Position numbers and translations under genes: made by a program. This document shows positions 53,534 to 64,000 of a DNA stretch of 64,000 nucleotides, piece after piece. Within the stretch, counting starts at the first letter, position 1; each line of letters starts with the position of its first letter. The stretch lies in assembly GCA_009841145.1 (NCBI GenBank), contig VXMJ01000063.1, positions 1 through 64,000 of the forward strand, in the 5' to 3' direction. Below the pieces are notes generated by a model. It was not told the origin of the DNA, did no database searches, and saw nothing but the letters and a program-made list of their open reading frames with translations. The stretch is from Caldilineaceae bacterium SB0661_bin_34 (lineage in GTDB: Bacteria > Chloroflexota > Anaerolineae > Caldilineales > Caldilineaceae).

Positions 53534-56500
53534 TCAGGTTGCGGGTTCAAGTTCCTCCGGGGTCAGTTCCACGAAGGTCGGTTCCGGTTCCAGCAGTCCC
53601 AACCAAGCCGTTGGCCGAACGCCGTTGAAGGCTTCGGCAACAGCCCGGACGTATTCACCCATTTGCTTCCGGAAGACCTTCCGCGCCGCGTCGGGCCGTC
53701 GGGACCAGTCCCCGGTCTTCCAGTCCACGATGTGCCAATCCCCGCGCTCATCCTGAAAGAGCAGATCCAGCCTCAGGTTGCGGGCCCCTTCCGCCGTCGC
53801 CACGGACATCGGCATCTCTGTGACAAGGCGCCGGGCTGCACGGATCCGCTTGCCGAACGGAAGTTCCCGCAATCGCAGCAGACACTGATGGATGTCCCTA
53901 GCGTCCGCGGTTGCAAGCATGGGATGGCCCGAAAGACGAGAAACGATGAAATCCATCAGGTCGTCCTCGGACAGGGGGAACCATCGGTGCCACTGGCCAA
54001 GGACCCCATGGGCCAGATCGCCCCGCTGCTGTTGCTTCGGGCTTTCAGGCAGGACACGATCCGATACGGCCGCCTTGGCATGGACGGTCAGGCTGTTGGC
54101 CACGGCCGGTTCCCGCGCCAGTTTCAAGTCGATTGCGATGTCGGGCTCGGCGCCCGGCCGTTCCGTCGACGCAGGTAACCATGGGGCCGCTTCGATTTCC
54201 CGGAGATCCCTGTAGTCGGCCAGGTCACATTCATGCCAACACTCCTGAATCACCGGGGTGGCGGTAGCAAACAGCGGCATGGCCGGTGGGTGCGGCTGTG
54301 GGTCCTCCTGTTCCTGCTCCTTGGCTTGTGCCAAGGCGTCCGCAAGTTCCATCGACCAAGAAGAGTCCTTCTTGGTGTCCCAACCGCTGAGAACAAGCAG
54401 GTCCGCGGCGCGGGTGCAGGCCACGTAGAAGAGACGCCGGCTCTCCGCGTGCTGCCTCCGCGCCTCCATGTCCTTGGCCAATTGGAAGCTGAAGGGCTCG
54501 GCCAGTTCCCCGTTTTCGTCCGGAACCTTGCAGACCAGATTGTTCGGATTGAAGGCCAGGACCGGCGGGCGGTGACGGGGTCCGGCCCTAGCCCAGTCAT
54601 ACTCCAGGTTCGGCACGAAGACCACGGGAAACTCCAGCCCCTTGGCCCCGTGGACCGTCATGATTTGAACGGCTTCCCCATCCTCCGGTTCGGTGCCCCC
54701 TTCCCGCTGATTGGCCTGCCGATCCTGGGCTGCCAGCCGGCGCAGGAACTCGCCCATGCCCGTTGTGCGGCATTGGAACGCCAACCATTGCAGCGACTCG
54801 AGATCGTCCAGGCAGTCCCTGGCCCGGAGCGTGTCCCTGTTGCCGAGCAGGACGCTTTCGTACCCGGTCTCGCACAGGACCTCCGCCAGCAGCCAATCCG
54901 GGGAGAGCACCAGCGCCTTGCCCCGGAGCGTGGACAGAACCCGATGGGCGTGCCGAACCCTGTCCTGTTGCTCGGCATCCGGAATCGACAACGCAGCACC
55001 GTCTAGGTTCGACAAACCTGCATGGGCCGGGTTTCCGGCCAGCAGGAACAGGGTCTCGTCGCTGAGGCCGAACAGCGGCGAGCGCAGGGCCGCCGCCAAG
55101 CTGAAATGATCGGAGGACCGATGTAGCCACCGCAACAGGGCCACCACACTGCGAATGTGGGCCTGAACCTTCAGATCCGTGCCGTCGACCACCCGGAAGG
55201 GAACCCCGTGTTCGTGCAGAACCTCCTCCAATAGCGAGAGATGGGTGCGGGCCCGCAGGAGGATGGCCGCATCGCTGTAGCGGAAGCTCCGGACATCCCT
55301 CTCCACCGGATGGGACAGATCCACGACGCGGCGCCCGGATTCCCGGATTTCCCGGAGGCGGCTCGCGATGAGGTCAAACTCGGCCACCCGTTTCGCATCC
55401 GCGGTATCGTCCGACGGTCTCCGACGGACACCGGCATCCGCCGGTTCCTCTGATTCGGCTTGCGAAAATGTATGCACCTCGAGGGACGGCTGCCGCGCAG
55501 GAGCTTCCCGGCCGGACCTCAGAGCCATGGGTTTGGCTTCATAGTCCTGATAGCCGTTTTTGCCCAGCGGCCGAAACAGCTTGTCGAAAATCGCATTGGT
55601 GGCCGCGATCAGTTCCCGGTGTGTCCGGAAGGATTCCGACAGGTTGCCCAGCGGCTGGGCCGATCGACTCCGGATGCCTTCAGCCAGCTTCACGAACTCC
55701 GATACTTCGGCACCCCGGAAGCGATAGATGCTCTGCTTGGTGTCCCCCACGGCAAACAGCCGTCCCTGACGCCTGCCTTCCGCCACCACATGGCCCGTCA
55801 GGGCCGCCAGACAGCCGATGATTTCCTGTTGCAGGGGATTGATGTCCTGATACTCGTCCACCAACAGGTGGTTGATGCCCAGAATGGCGGATCCAACCCG
55901 TGAGGCCGGCTGGGCCGCATGGACCTTGAGCAGGTGCAACGCCTTGAGTTCCAAGTCGTCGAAGGTCAGCAGGTTCCGTTCGCGCTTGATGTCGTCCAGA
56001 TGGCGGTTGGCCCGTTTCCACGCCGAGTGCCAAAGGCCCAGCAACCGCAGCGCCTTCCGGTCCTGTTGGTCCGGCTCCTCGCCGACGGAGCCGGCCCGGA
56101 CACGTTCGAGGCGATTGCACGTTTCATGTACGAGGCGCCAAGCCTTGTTGCAAAGCCGCTTGAAATCCGGACCCATCTTGCCGCCGCCCACATCCCGGAT
56201 GGACTTGGGCCATGTCTCGGCGTTGAAAGCCGCCCGCGCCCGGATCCAATCACCGTTCATCAGGTGCTCCATCGTCCCCAACGCCCAGCCGCACCGCGTG
56301 CCCAGCGCCCCCTTGACGTCGGGATCGCGGATCGCGGCCTGCAAAACCCTCCGCGTTTCCGCCAATTCCGGTTGGCGGCTCATGATCTCCGCGGTGACCG
56401 CCGCCTCCACTTCGGCGTGGGCTGCCTCCCAGGCCTTGCGCAGATACCCCTCGACCGATCCCGATGCCTCCAATTGGACCATCAGGTGCTCCTTTGTCAG

Positions 56501-57004
56501 CAGATCCGCCAGGACCTGCCGGAACACCGCAGGCCGGAAGAGAACGACCAGTTCGCTTTCGGGTGGCTCCGAACGATCCAGCTCGTGGGAGTAGCGTCGC
56601 ACCGCCTCGTCGAGCAGGGATGATGCTTCCGTCTCATCAGCGACCGCGAAATCCGGATCGATGCCGGCCTCCACCGCATGTTCGGTCAAGAACCGCTGGC
56701 AGAAGCTGTGAACCGTGGCCACCTGCAGCGCATCGAGTTCATCGAGACGGTGTCGCCACACCCCGGGATTGCAGTCCGCCCTGGCCCTTATCTCCCGGCG
56801 AATGCGCTGGCGCATGGACATGGCCGCCGCCTTCGTAAACGTCACCGCCGCCACCGAGCGCAGGGGCCAGTCCGGTTTGTGTTCCAGCACATGCAGGAAC
56901 CGCTGGACCAAGACGAGAGTCTTGCCCGTTCCGGCTCCCGCCATCACGGATTGGTTGCGGTCCATCGAGGTGATGGCCAATTGTTGTTCCGCCGTAATGC
57001 TCAT
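53534..57004 (-). CDS. addA: AddA-type helicase-nuclease
   Basis: The start at 57004 overlaps the addB stop as ATGA; the tracked start lies 24 codons inside addB. The 1156-residue protein has UvrD-like helicase motifs: AGAGTGKTLVLVQRF (I), LLVDEYQDINPLQQEIIG (II), LFAVGDTKQSIYRFRGAEVS (III) and IMTVHGAKGLEFPVVFVPNL (V). It ends with a RecB-type nuclease: NLRLDLLFQDERGDWHIVDW, then KTGDWSRRPDAARKV, in which D and DWK form the active site. With AddB it processes double-strand breaks for RecA loading. It is the last gene of the carB-carA-addB-addA run. Confidence 0.92.
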   Translation of the reverse strand: MSITAEQQLAITSMDRNQSVMAGAGTGKTLVLVQRFLHVLEHKPDWPLRSVAAVTFTKAAAMSMRQRIRREIRARADCNPGVWRHRLDELDALQVATVHSFCQRFLTEHAVEAGIDPDFAVADETEASSLLDEAVRRYSHELDRSEPPESELVVLFRPAVFRQVLADLLTKEHLMVQLEASGSVEGYLRKAWEAAHAEVEAAVTAEIMSRQPELAETRRVLQAAIRDPDVKGALGTRCGWALGTMEHLMNGDWIRARAAFNAETWPKSIRDVGGGKMGPDFKRLCNKAWRLVHETCNRLERVRAGSVGEEPDQQDRKALRLLGLWHSAWKRANRHLDDIKRERNLLTFDDLELKALHLLKVHAAQPASRVGSAILGINHLLVDEYQDINPLQQEIIGCLAALTGHVVAEGRRQGRLFAVGDTKQSIYRFRGAEVSEFVKLAEGIRSRSAQPLGNLSESFRTHRELIAATNAIFDKLFRPLGKNGYQDYEAKPMALRSGREAPARQPSLEVHTFSQAESEEPADAGVRRRPSDDTADAKRVAEFDLIASRLREIRESGRRVVDLSHPVERDVRSFRYSDAAILLRARTHLSLLEEVLHEHGVPFRVVDGTDLKVQAHIRSVVALLRWLHRSSDHFSLAAALRSPLFGLSDETLFLLAGNPAHAGLSNLDGAALSIPDAEQQDRVRHAHRVLSTLRGKALVLSPDWLLAEVLCETGYESVLLGNRDTLRARDCLDDLESLQWLAFQCRTTGMGEFLRRLAAQDRQANQREGGTEPEDGEAVQIMTVHGAKGLEFPVVFVPNLEYDWARAGPRHRPPVLAFNPNNLVCKVPDENGELAEPFSFQLAKDMEARRQHAESRRLFYVACTRAADLLVLSGWDTKKDSSWSMELADALAQAKEQEQEDPQPHPPAMPLFATATPVIQECWHECDLADYRDLREIEAAPWLPASTERPGAEPDIAIDLKLAREPAVANSLTVHAKAAVSDRVLPESPKQQQRGDLAHGVLGQWHRWFPLSEDDLMDFIVSRLSGHPMLATADARDIHQCLLRLRELPFGKRIRAARRLVTEMPMSVATAEGARNLRLDLLFQDERGDWHIVDWKTGDWSRRPDAARKVFRKQMGEYVRAVAEAFNGVRPTAWLGLLEPEPTFVELTPEELEPAT

Positions 57005-60000
57005 ATGGACTTCAGGCGGCGACGCCCCTTGTAGCGGCTCCGCCACGAAGGCTGACAGAATTCGGCCTTTCGACACCAGGGAGCACAGGAGAACGTCTCC
57101 CGGTCCATGCGCCGCGGCGCGCCTGGGAACCTGCCGGCCGTGACATCGGCCACGACGTTGTCCAGTTGTTCCAGCACGGCCTCGACAAGCGGATCACCCT
57201 CGTTGTGCGGTTCCGCGATCTCCGGGCTGGTCTTGCGGGTCCCGCTGCGCGCTCCCCGCGGCTCCAAGTTGCGGACATTCCAGTAGGCGCTGTACGTGAC
57301 CGGCCCAATTGCGTTGTGCACTGCCCGTCCGTACAGGACCGCCTGCAGCGTCTTGCCCTCCCCCACGTCGCGTTGGGTTTTCCCGGAACGCTTGTAGTCG
57401 ATCACGCGCAGGTTGCCGGCGCTGTCCACATCGATGCGGTCGACAATGCCCCGCAGCCGGACGGATCCGGTCTCCTTCAGGAGGTCGCTGTCCTCGGTCC
57501 ACTCCATGCGCTCTTCCTGGTACATGGGTATCCACGCGTCCGCGGCCAGATGGTCTGCCTCCTCACGGTCCCTGAGCACCAGTTCAACCAGGTTCCGTCG
57601 AATCTCTTCCAAGTCATGGCGTGCCAGCGGATAGGGCTGGTACTTCAACCGGACATGCCGGGAACTCTCGCCCTCGGCCAGTACTTCAGACACCAGAGCC
57701 TCAACCTGTTCCCGGCTCAGGTGTGCCAAGCTCCCTTCCTTCAACCTGCCGTAGATGCCTTCTAGGGCATCGTGGTAGATGTTGCCTTCTACGACCGGCG
57801 GCATCCCTTCCTCAGGAGTTTCATCAGGCTTCAGACCCAGTACCCTTTCGGCGAAAAACCCCAAGGGACAGACCGGAAAGTTCTCGAGGGCACTGGGACT
57901 CCAACGGTAGTCCACGCCGAACTTATTCCGCAGCCGCCTCAGAACCGCCGGGCCGGACAGGATGCCTTCGTAACAGGTTGGCGCCGCGGTGCCGGTGCGC
58001 AGCGCGTCCACACGGGCCAAGTCCGCGACCCGTTCCATGTCCGCTCCCATGCCGGCTGCAACGGCCAGCGGCACCTTGGACTCCCCGCCTTGGACCGCGA
58101 ACCGAAGCAGTTCCCGCTCGGAGGCGGGAGGTGTTGGTTCCGGCTGGGCATGTTCGCCGTCCGGCCAAAAGGGCGAGGCCGGGACGAGGCCGGACTCCAG
58201 CGCACCGCCGGCAATGGTCCTGCGGGCGCGGCTTAGGCGAAGCCGACCCGCGCATCCGGCCACAAGCATGTCCCACTTCAGCCAGGCCGTTCGATGATCA
58301 TGGGTGCGAAGGTCAAGTGCATGGCTGTCCCGTTCACGGACCGAGAAAACCGGGTCGGTCGGAGGCCCGGCCGGCAGCGACCGTTCGTTGAGACCCATTA
58401 CAAACAGATGCCGGGTCGGCACCATCCAGCCGTTGTCGAAATCGAGAACCCTTACGGATTCGTTGGGTTCGTACAGGGGGACGGAGAGCCTCTCCATTCG
58501 ATCCAGCAGGCGACGCCTCAAATCCGGCCACCGTACGCGCCGAGTGGCCGGAGACGCGCGCAGCATGTCGGTGACCATGCGATCCAGTGCCTGGCGAACC
58601 GCTTTGGCCAAGGCTTGATCCGGGGAGGCAGTGCCTTCCGGAATGCCGATGCCAACACCTTCAGGCTGCAAGAGGCCCCTCACCCAGGACAGCAGGTTGC
58701 GCTCATCCTCGGTGTCCGGAGGCGTCAATCCATCCAACAGGCGTTGGGCGAAATCCTCCAAGTCCTGTCGAAGTCCGGTCGGCTCTTCCTTCAGGCCCAT
58801 GTCCCGCAGCAGATGCCGATCCCAATCGGCATCCGCGTGAAAGGGACTGAGCCACTGTTCCCTCCCCCGGATCACGCCAAAGGCATGGGTCAGGATGCTC
58901 AGGTATTCCAGGCCGTCATGCTTCGCGCCCGGGTGGTGAAGCCAAGGTGACAGCAGCAGGTCCCAGGTCTCCGCCAGCGGAAACAAGGGCGCCGCCCCCA
59001 GCGCCTGCCGGAATGCCAGGCACAACGGGTGTTCCGGGAGCGGCAGGGGCAAGTGCAGCGGAATTCGATACTCCTCTGCCACCCGGCGCAGCAGGGAATT
59101 CCAGTCGCGCATGGCCGGAACACACAGGGTGATGTCCTGCAGACCGGTGAAGCCGGTCTGCAGCATCTGCTTGACGCGGCGCAGAACCCAGCGCACCTCG
59201 TCCTCGGCCGTGGACAACTCGACCGTTTCAAAGGCGTGTTCGGGCGCGGGTTCGCGGGCCGTCGCGGGACTGCCGGGTTCCCCAAACTCCCTGGCCAAAT
59301 TGTCGGACCGGGCACGGCCCAACTGCGATCGGCCAACAGGCAGAAACACCCGGACCTCCGTACCGCGCCGCTGCATCACCTGCAGGAAATGCCGCTGCAA
59401 GGGGGTGAACCCGGCAAAGCCGGCCACCAGGAGGCCGATGCCGGGATCCAGGCCGGCGGAGTCGGCCTGCAACAGCGAACACACGCGGGTCAGGGCAACT
59501 GCCGGATCCAGTTGCCCGGTCCGCACCTGCTGCTCAACATACCGGTCGTACAGCGAGGCCAGATCCCGGTTCCGCGGCCCGACACCGGATACGGCCCAGT
59601 TCCGGAAGGCGTCGGGTGAGATGGCCTGATGCTGCATCTCCTGGAACCAGGCCAGCAGTCGGCGCTGGAAGCCCGGCAGGAGCAGCGAGTCCTGAATCTC
59701 GCTATCCAGTCCCTCGGCGTGGACCTCCTCGGCGAGGGTCTCCACGAACAGCAACTGGTCTCCCGGCTGCAGGATCCCGAAATCGGGGCCGGCCCGGTCC
59801 AGCAGTTGGGCCGTCAGCCTGCCAAAGTTGAAGGAGTGTACATTCAGCCACTTGGCGGGTCGCTTCCACCACACCACCTCCAGTGCAGGCGGCAGCAGCA
59901 CCCAGACCTCGGCCAGGGGATCGTTGGCCTGCAGCCGGCCGATTCCTTCCTCAATGCCCTTCAGTGCCTGTTCGTTGGTCTTGATCCAGACGACCTGCAG

Positions 60001-60015
60001 GCCGGGTATGGGCAT
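57001..60015 (-). CDS. addB: AddB-type subunit with RecB-like nuclease
   Basis: The 1004-residue protein has an inactive-helicase N-terminal part. VVWIKTNEQALKGIEEGIGR stands where a Walker A would be expected, and no GxxGxGKT is present. Helicase-like features remain: HLFVMGLNERSLPAGPPTDP and CVPAMRDWNSLLRRVAEEYR. The C-terminal nuclease has VVEGNIYHDALEGIYG, RLRGIVDRIDVDSAGNLRVI and DYKRSGKTQRDVGEGKTLQA. One cysteine in FPVCPLGFFAER plus three in FSCAPWCRKAEFCQ form the iron-sulfur staple of AddB. It overlaps addA by four bases and follows carA by 20. Confidence 0.85.
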   Translation of the reverse strand: MPIPGLQVVWIKTNEQALKGIEEGIGRLQANDPLAEVWVLLPPALEVVWWKRPAKWLNVHSFNFGRLTAQLLDRAGPDFGILQPGDQLLFVETLAEEVHAEGLDSEIQDSLLLPGFQRRLLAWFQEMQHQAISPDAFRNWAVSGVGPRNRDLASLYDRYVEQQVRTGQLDPAVALTRVCSLLQADSAGLDPGIGLLVAGFAGFTPLQRHFLQVMQRRGTEVRVFLPVGRSQLGRARSDNLAREFGEPGSPATAREPAPEHAFETVELSTAEDEVRWVLRRVKQMLQTGFTGLQDITLCVPAMRDWNSLLRRVAEEYRIPLHLPLPLPEHPLCLAFRQALGAAPLFPLAETWDLLLSPWLHHPGAKHDGLEYLSILTHAFGVIRGREQWLSPFHADADWDRHLLRDMGLKEEPTGLRQDLEDFAQRLLDGLTPPDTEDERNLLSWVRGLLQPEGVGIGIPEGTASPDQALAKAVRQALDRMVTDMLRASPATRRVRWPDLRRRLLDRMERLSVPLYEPNESVRVLDFDNGWMVPTRHLFVMGLNERSLPAGPPTDPVFSVRERDSHALDLRTHDHRTAWLKWDMLVAGCAGRLRLSRARRTIAGGALESGLVPASPFWPDGEHAQPEPTPPASERELLRFAVQGGESKVPLAVAAGMGADMERVADLARVDALRTGTAAPTCYEGILSGPAVLRRLRNKFGVDYRWSPSALENFPVCPLGFFAERVLGLKPDETPEEGMPPVVEGNIYHDALEGIYGRLKEGSLAHLSREQVEALVSEVLAEGESSRHVRLKYQPYPLARHDLEEIRRNLVELVLRDREEADHLAADAWIPMYQEERMEWTEDSDLLKETGSVRLRGIVDRIDVDSAGNLRVIDYKRSGKTQRDVGEGKTLQAVLYGRAVHNAIGPVTYSAYWNVRNLEPRGARSGTRKTSPEIAEPHNEGDPLVEAVLEQLDNVVADVTAGRFPGAPRRMDRETFSCAPWCRKAEFCQPSWRSRYKGRRRLKSI

Positions 60016-60035
60016 AGCAAGGGTTGGGGCAGGTT

Positions 60036-61199
60036 TCAGCCGGCGGCTAGCTGTCGGGACCGCACCAGGTGCACGAATTCCGCAAACAGCCGATCAGCAT
60101 CGTGCGGTCCGGGACTTGCCTCCGGATGGTATTGAACGCTGAACACGGGCTTGTCCTTCAGGCGCAGGCCCTCCACCGTCTTGTCGTTCAGGTTCCAGTG
60201 GGTGATTTCCACGTTGTCCGGCAGGCCGTCGTGCTGCACACTGTAGTTGTGGTTCTGCGAAGTGATCTGAACATTGCCGGCCGCCAGGTCGCTGACCGGT
60301 TGGTTGCCCCCGTGGTGGCCGAACTTGAGCTTGTAGGTCTCCGCGCCCAGCGCCTGGGCAATGATTTGGTGGCCCAGGCAGATGCCGAACAGGGGCACCC
60401 TGCTCTCAATCAACTGCCGGGCCGTCTCCGTCACGTAGTGCAGGGCACCGGGATCGCCCGGGCCGTTGCTCAGGAAAAGGCCATCGGGATTCATCGCCAG
60501 GACCTCGGCCGCGGAGGTGGAGGCCGGCACCACCTCGACCCGGAAGCCCTGGCTGGCCAGGCGGCGCAGGATGTTGTACTTGATGCCCAGGTCCCAGGCC
60601 ACGACCAAAGGCTGCCGTTCCATCTCGACCAGTTCCGGCAATTCCCCCGAAGCCACCGGCTCCCAAGGGGAATCGGTTGTCTCAGCCCAGGCATAGGGTT
60701 CGGTGCAGGTCACTTCGCGCACCAGGTCCCGGCCTTCCAGTCCCTCGAAGTCCCGAGCCCGAGCCAGGAGCTGTTCCTGGGTTAAGGAACCGTCCGTGCA
60801 CAGGGCCGCGTGCACCACTCCCTGCTCGCGGATGTGACGGGTCAACAGCCGGGTGTCGATGTCGCTGATACCGGGCACGCCGGCTTCGGCCAGCCAATCC
60901 GGCAGGGACCGCGTAGCCCGCCAGCTGGACACATTGCGGCTGACTTCGCGCACGATCAGGGCCGTCAGGCGGGGACGTGCGCTTTCGATGTCCTCTTCGT
61001 TGATGCCGGTGTTGCCGATGTGGGGCGTGGTCATGCAGACCATCTGTCCCTGATAGGAAGGATCCGTGATCACTTCCTGGTATCCGGTCAGGCAGGTGTT
61101 GAACACCACCTCCCCCACCGCCACCGTCTCCGCGCCGAACCCCTGGCCGACGAACACAGTGCCGTCCGACAGCACCAGATGGGCGCGCTGTCCATTCAT
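60036..61199 (-). CDS. carA: Carbamoyl-phosphate synthase small subunit
   Basis: The 387-residue protein has the CarA N-domain ([40 protein letters not shown]) and a class I glutamine amidotransferase domain. The latter has [20 protein letters not shown], the nucleophile motif [29 protein letters not shown] and [20 protein letters not shown]. It supplies ammonia from glutamine for carbamoyl phosphate, used in pyrimidine and arginine synthesis. Its start overlaps the stop of carB by ATGA, so carB is upstream of carA, the reverse of the usual order. addB follows after 20 bases. Confidence 0.96.
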   Translation of the reverse strand: MNGQRAHLVLSDGTVFVGQGFGAETVAVGEVVFNTCLTGYQEVITDPSYQGQMVCMTTPHIGNTGINEEDIESARPRLTALIVREVSRNVSSWRATRSLPDWLAEAGVPGISDIDTRLLTRHIREQGVVHAALCTDGSLTQEQLLARARDFEGLEGRDLVREVTCTEPYAWAETTDSPWEPVASGELPELVEMERQPLVVAWDLGIKYNILRRLASQGFRVEVVPASTSAAEVLAMNPDGLFLSNGPGDPGALHYVTETARQLIESRVPLFGICLGHQIIAQALGAETYKLKFGHHGGNQPVSDLAAGNVQITSQNHNYSVQHDGLPDNVEITHWNLNDKTVEGLRLKDKPVFSVQYHPEASPGPHDADRLFAEFVHLVRSRQLAAG

Positions 61200-64000
61200 G
61201 GGACCGGCTCCGCCATGGCGTAGTTCTGCAGGCTGCGTACATCCGCATCCTGTTCCTGCAGGGCCCGGATGCCGGTCACGGCCGCCGCGGCCGCGGGCAT
61301 GGTGGTCAGAATCGGAATGGCCAGCCGGGTGGCCAAGGCCCGGATTCGGGCACCGTGGCGCCGGCTGCGCGGCCCCTTGGGCGTGTTGACCACCAAGTCC
61401 ACTTGTCCGTCCTGCATGGCCTCGATCACGGTACGCCCCTCCTCTCCGGCCTTGCGCACCTGTTGGACTTCCAAGCCCGCCGCCTGAAAGAACGCCGCTG
61501 TGCCCTGAGTGGCCAGCAGTCGGAACCCGAGCACATGCAGTTCGCGGGCGATGGACAGGGCATCCGGCTTGTCCTGATCATTGACGGTCAGCAACGCACC
61601 GCCACGCACCGGCAACGGCGATCCGGCCTGTTCCTGGCTCTTGGCGAAGGCATTGCCGAAGTCCGGTGCGTGCCCCATCACCTCGCCGGTGGAGCGCATT
61701 TCCGGTCCCAGGATGGTGTCCACACCAGTGAACTTCTTCCAAGGCAGCACCGCCTCCTTGACAAAGAAGCCGCTCACCGTCGGTTCCTCCGTCAAACCCA
61801 GTTCCTCCAGCGTGGACCCCAGCATGACCTTGGCGGCGATCTTGGCCAATTGCACACCCGTGGCCTTGGATACGTAGGGAACGGTGCGGCTGGCCCGCGG
61901 ATTCACCTCCAGGACATACACCTGATCACCTTGGATGGCGTACTGCACGTTCATCAGGCCTCGCACGTGCAGGGCCATGCCCAGCCGGTGCGTATGGCTG
62001 CGCAACAGGGCCAGGACGTTGGCCGACAACCGATGCGGCGGCAGAACGCAGGCACTGTCGCCACTGTGCACTCCGGCACCCTCCACGTGCTGCATGATAC
62101 CGCCGATCACCACCTGCCGCCCGTCGCAAATCGCGTCGACATCCACCTCGATCGCCCCATTCAGGAACTGATCGACGTAGAGGGGATGATGGGGGGACAC
62201 CTGAGCCGCGGCCTGGATATAGGTCTTGAGATCAACCTCGTCGTGCACGATGGCCATGGCCCGGCCGCCCAATACGAACGAAGGGCGCACCACCACCGGA
62301 TAGCCGATGGTCTCCACCACCGCCAGGGCCTGCTCCAGATTGCGCGCCAGACCGTGGGCCGGCGCGGGGATATCCAGTTCCGCCAGCAGGTCGCTGAAGC
62401 GGTCCCGGTCCTCGGCCAGATCGATGCTGGTGGGCGAGGTGCCGAGGATCGGCACGCCGTCCCTTTCCAGGTCCGTTGCCAGGTTCAACGGAGTCTGTCC
62501 GCCGTATTGGACGATGACCCCCGCCAGAGCACCGTTGGCGGCTTCCCGCTGGACGATGTGCAGGACGTCCTCGCGCGTCAGTGGCTCGAAGTAGAGGCGG
62601 GTACTGGTGTCGTAGTCCGTGCTCACCGTCTCCGGGTTGCAGTTGACCATGATGGTCTCGTAACCCATCTCCTGCAGCGCGAAGCTGGCGTGGACACAGC
62701 AGTAGTCGAACTCGATGCCCTGTCCGATGCGGTTGGGCCCGCCGCCCAGGATCACCACTTTCCGGCGATCGGTGGGCAAGGCCTCGTCGCCTTCGTCATA
62801 GCTGCTGTACAGGTAGGGCGTGAAGGCCTGAAATTCCGCGGCACAGGTATCCACCTGGTGATAGGTGGGTCGGATGTCCTGTTGACGGCGCGCCTCCCTG
62901 ACATCCAACTCCGACCATGATTCAGACCGACTGTGCGAGAGCAACTCGGCCAGTTGTGAATCGCTGAAGCCCTGGCGCTTGGCCTCCCTAAGGCTTTCAG
63001 CGTCCGCCCCGGAAACCCGGCCGGCGGTTTCAAACAACTGCTGCATCTGGTCCAGGAACCAGATGTCGAACCCGGTCATGCAGGCAAGGGCTTCCAGATC
63101 CCACTGCCGTTCCAAGGCGGTATACACCGCAAACAACCGATCGCGGTTGGGCGTTCGGAGCAGGTCTTCCAACTCGTTGTCGGTGACCGGTCCTTCCAGC
63201 GATCCCCAGCCGTTGCGGCCGATTTCAAGGCTGCGAATGCCCTTTTGCAGGGCTGCCTTGAAGGTGCGGCCAATGGACATCACCTCGCCCACGGACTTCA
63301 TCTGCGGACCCAGGCTGGACTCCACGCCGCTGAACTTTTCAAAGGCCCAGCGGGGAATCTTCACGACCACGTAGTCAATGGACGGCTCGAAGGCCGCCAC
63401 GGTCTGCCGCGTGATGTCGTTGGTCAACTCGTCCAAGTTGTAGCCCACCGCCACCAGGGCGGCCCACTTGGCGATGGGGAATCCGGTCGCCTTGGATGCC
63501 AACGCGCTCGAGCGCGAGACCCGTGGATTCATCTCGATGACCACGACCCGGCCGGTTTCCGGGTGCACGGCAAACTGAACGTTGGACCCGCCGGTCTCAA
63601 CGCCTACGGCCCGCATGACCAGGCGTGCCTGATCGCGCAGCCGTTGCAGTTCCCGGTCCGTGAGAGTCTGGGCCGGAGCCACGGTGATGCTGTCCCCGGT
63701 ATGGACGCCCATGGCATCCAGGTTCTCGATGGAACAGACCACGACGAAGTTGTCCGCGCCGTCGCGCATCACCTCGAGCTCGAATTCCTTCCAGCCGATC
63801 AGCGACTCCTCAATCAGGACGCTGCCGACCGGGCTTTCGCGCAGGCCCCAGGCCACCTTGACATCGAACTCATCCGGGGTATGGACGGTGCCGGCGCCGC
63901 TGCCGCCCAGGGTGAAGCTGGGACGGATGAAGATGGGGAATCGGCCAATCGTTTCCGCGTGGCTGCGTGCCTCCTCCAGGGTCGTGGCCAGGAAGGAGTG
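61196..64000 (-). CDS. carB: Carbamoyl-phosphate synthase large subunit, 5' part outside window
   Basis: The frame is open to the window edge; beyond the tracked start at 63856 it continues with [16 protein letters not shown], the first ATP-grasp domain. Visible landmarks are [40 protein letters not shown], the second ATP-grasp domain ([36 protein letters not shown]) and a C-terminal MGS-like allosteric domain ([20 protein letters not shown]). It makes carbamoyl phosphate from bicarbonate, ATP and ammonia. About 935 codons are present of the roughly 1,070-1,100 usual. It is the first visible gene of the leftward operon. Confidence 0.97.
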   Translation of the reverse strand, partial: HSFLATTLEEARSHAETIGRFPIFIRPSFTLGGSGAGTVHTPDEFDVKVAWGLRESPVGSVLIEESLIGWKEFELEVMRDGADNFVVVCSIENLDAMGVHTGDSITVAPAQTLTDRELQRLRDQARLVMRAVGVETGGSNVQFAVHPETGRVVVIEMNPRVSRSSALASKATGFPIAKWAALVAVGYNLDELTNDITRQTVAAFEPSIDYVVVKIPRWAFEKFSGVESSLGPQMKSVGEVMSIGRTFKAALQKGIRSLEIGRNGWGSLEGPVTDNELEDLLRTPNRDRLFAVYTALERQWDLEALACMTGFDIWFLDQMQQLFETAGRVSGADAESLREAKRQGFSDSQLAELLSHSRSESWSELDVREARRQQDIRPTYHQVDTCAAEFQAFTPYLYSSYDEGDEALPTDRRKVVILGGGPNRIGQGIEFDYCCVHASFALQEMGYETIMVNCNPETVSTDYDTSTRLYFEPLTREDVLHIVQREAANGALAGVIVQYGGQTPLNLATDLERDGVPILGTSPTSIDLAEDRDRFSDLLAELDIPAPAHGLARNLEQALAVVETIGYPVVVRPSFVLGGRAMAIVHDEVDLKTYIQAAAQVSPHHPLYVDQFLNGAIEVDVDAICDGRQVVIGGIMQHVEGAGVHSGDSACVLPPHRLSANVLALLRSHTHRLGMALHVRGLMNVQYAIQGDQVYVLEVNPRASRTVPYVSKATGVQLAKIAAKVMLGSTLEELGLTEEPTVSGFFVKEAVLPWKKFTGVDTILGPEMRSTGEVMGHAPDFGNAFAKSQEQAGSPLPVRGGALLTVNDQDKPDALSIARELHVLGFRLLATQGTAAFFQAAGLEVQQVRKAGEEGRTVIEAMQDGQVDLVVNTPKGPRSRRHGARIRALATRLAIPILTTMPAAAAAVTGIRALQEQDADVRSLQNYAMAEPVP

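Overview
The window is high-GC bacterial chromosome. The gene set (CIRCE-controlled groES-groEL, recA next to an RNase Y gene, SpoVS, PspC-domain proteins, TPR/NB-ARC proteins, a GAF-PAS-kinase-receiver-wHTH fusion, AddAB) and the look of the proteins best fit an uncultured Chloroflexota of the Anaerolineae/Caldilineae type. This is an inference from family resemblance, not a computed placement. Two kinds of DNA alternate: compact housekeeping blocks, and loose accessory tracts full of broken mobile elements.

Layout. 1-4.3 kb: an IS607-type element (tnpA overlapping tnpB, which runs off the left edge) sits inside a serine resolvase gene, followed by two nucleotidyltransferase-HEPN fusion genes in opposite orientation. 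4.3-8 kb: a membrane-anchored zinc metalloprotease and an AAA/DUF4143 ATPase preceded by a perfect 13-bp inverted repeat. 8.4-10 kb: tmRNA and queA. A complete 1148-bp IS630-type element with TA target duplication is inserted 5 bp upstream of the queA start. 11.2-20.7 kb: PspC protein, secreted protein, calcineurin-type phosphoesterase, cytochrome P450, RNase H, M50 protease, TyrA-like dehydrogenase and HD hydrolase. 20.8-22.9 kb: groES-groEL with CIRCE and a good terminator. 23-31 kb: a four-gene operon (NAD kinase, zinc-binding membrane protein, TPR protein, NB-ARC-TPR ATPase), a divergent phosphoesterase, and uvrC.

31-51 kb is the main accessory tract. Its intact genes are two secreted proteins (31.8 and 42.0 kb), an Rpn-like nuclease/transposase protein, recA and rny as a housekeeping island, a Uma2-type nuclease gene, and an 798-residue kinase/regulator fusion that has lost both phospho-acceptor residues. 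Between them lie broken copies of TnpB (three), an IS701-like and an ISAs1-like transposase, a third nucleotidyltransferase, and a third secreted protein that looks related. A dispersed ~30-bp motif occurs at least nine times in both orientations. Directly behind the second secreted protein is a 34-codon gene, too short for the ORF track, with its own Shine-Dalgarno site and a strong terminator. Its product resembles a RiPP (lasso-type) precursor and is the best candidate for something undescribed here.

51-64 kb: spoVS, an orphan family-5 solute-binding protein, a fragment of a GmrSD/DUF262 restriction protein, and a tightly packed operon transcribed leftward as carB-carA-addB-addA. The two car genes are in the reverse of the usual order and the set is joined by ATGA overlaps.

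Regulation visible in sequence: CIRCE at groES; an extended -10 of the form TGC-TAyamT before several genes; palindromes at the starts of the DUF4143 ATPase and kinase-fusion genes; and rho-independent terminators after groEL, the PspC operon, the secreted-protein/peptide unit and probably recA. I saw no tRNA, rRNA or CRISPR array. Start codons were chosen from Shine-Dalgarno sites, family N-termini and overlaps, so they often differ from the ORF track.
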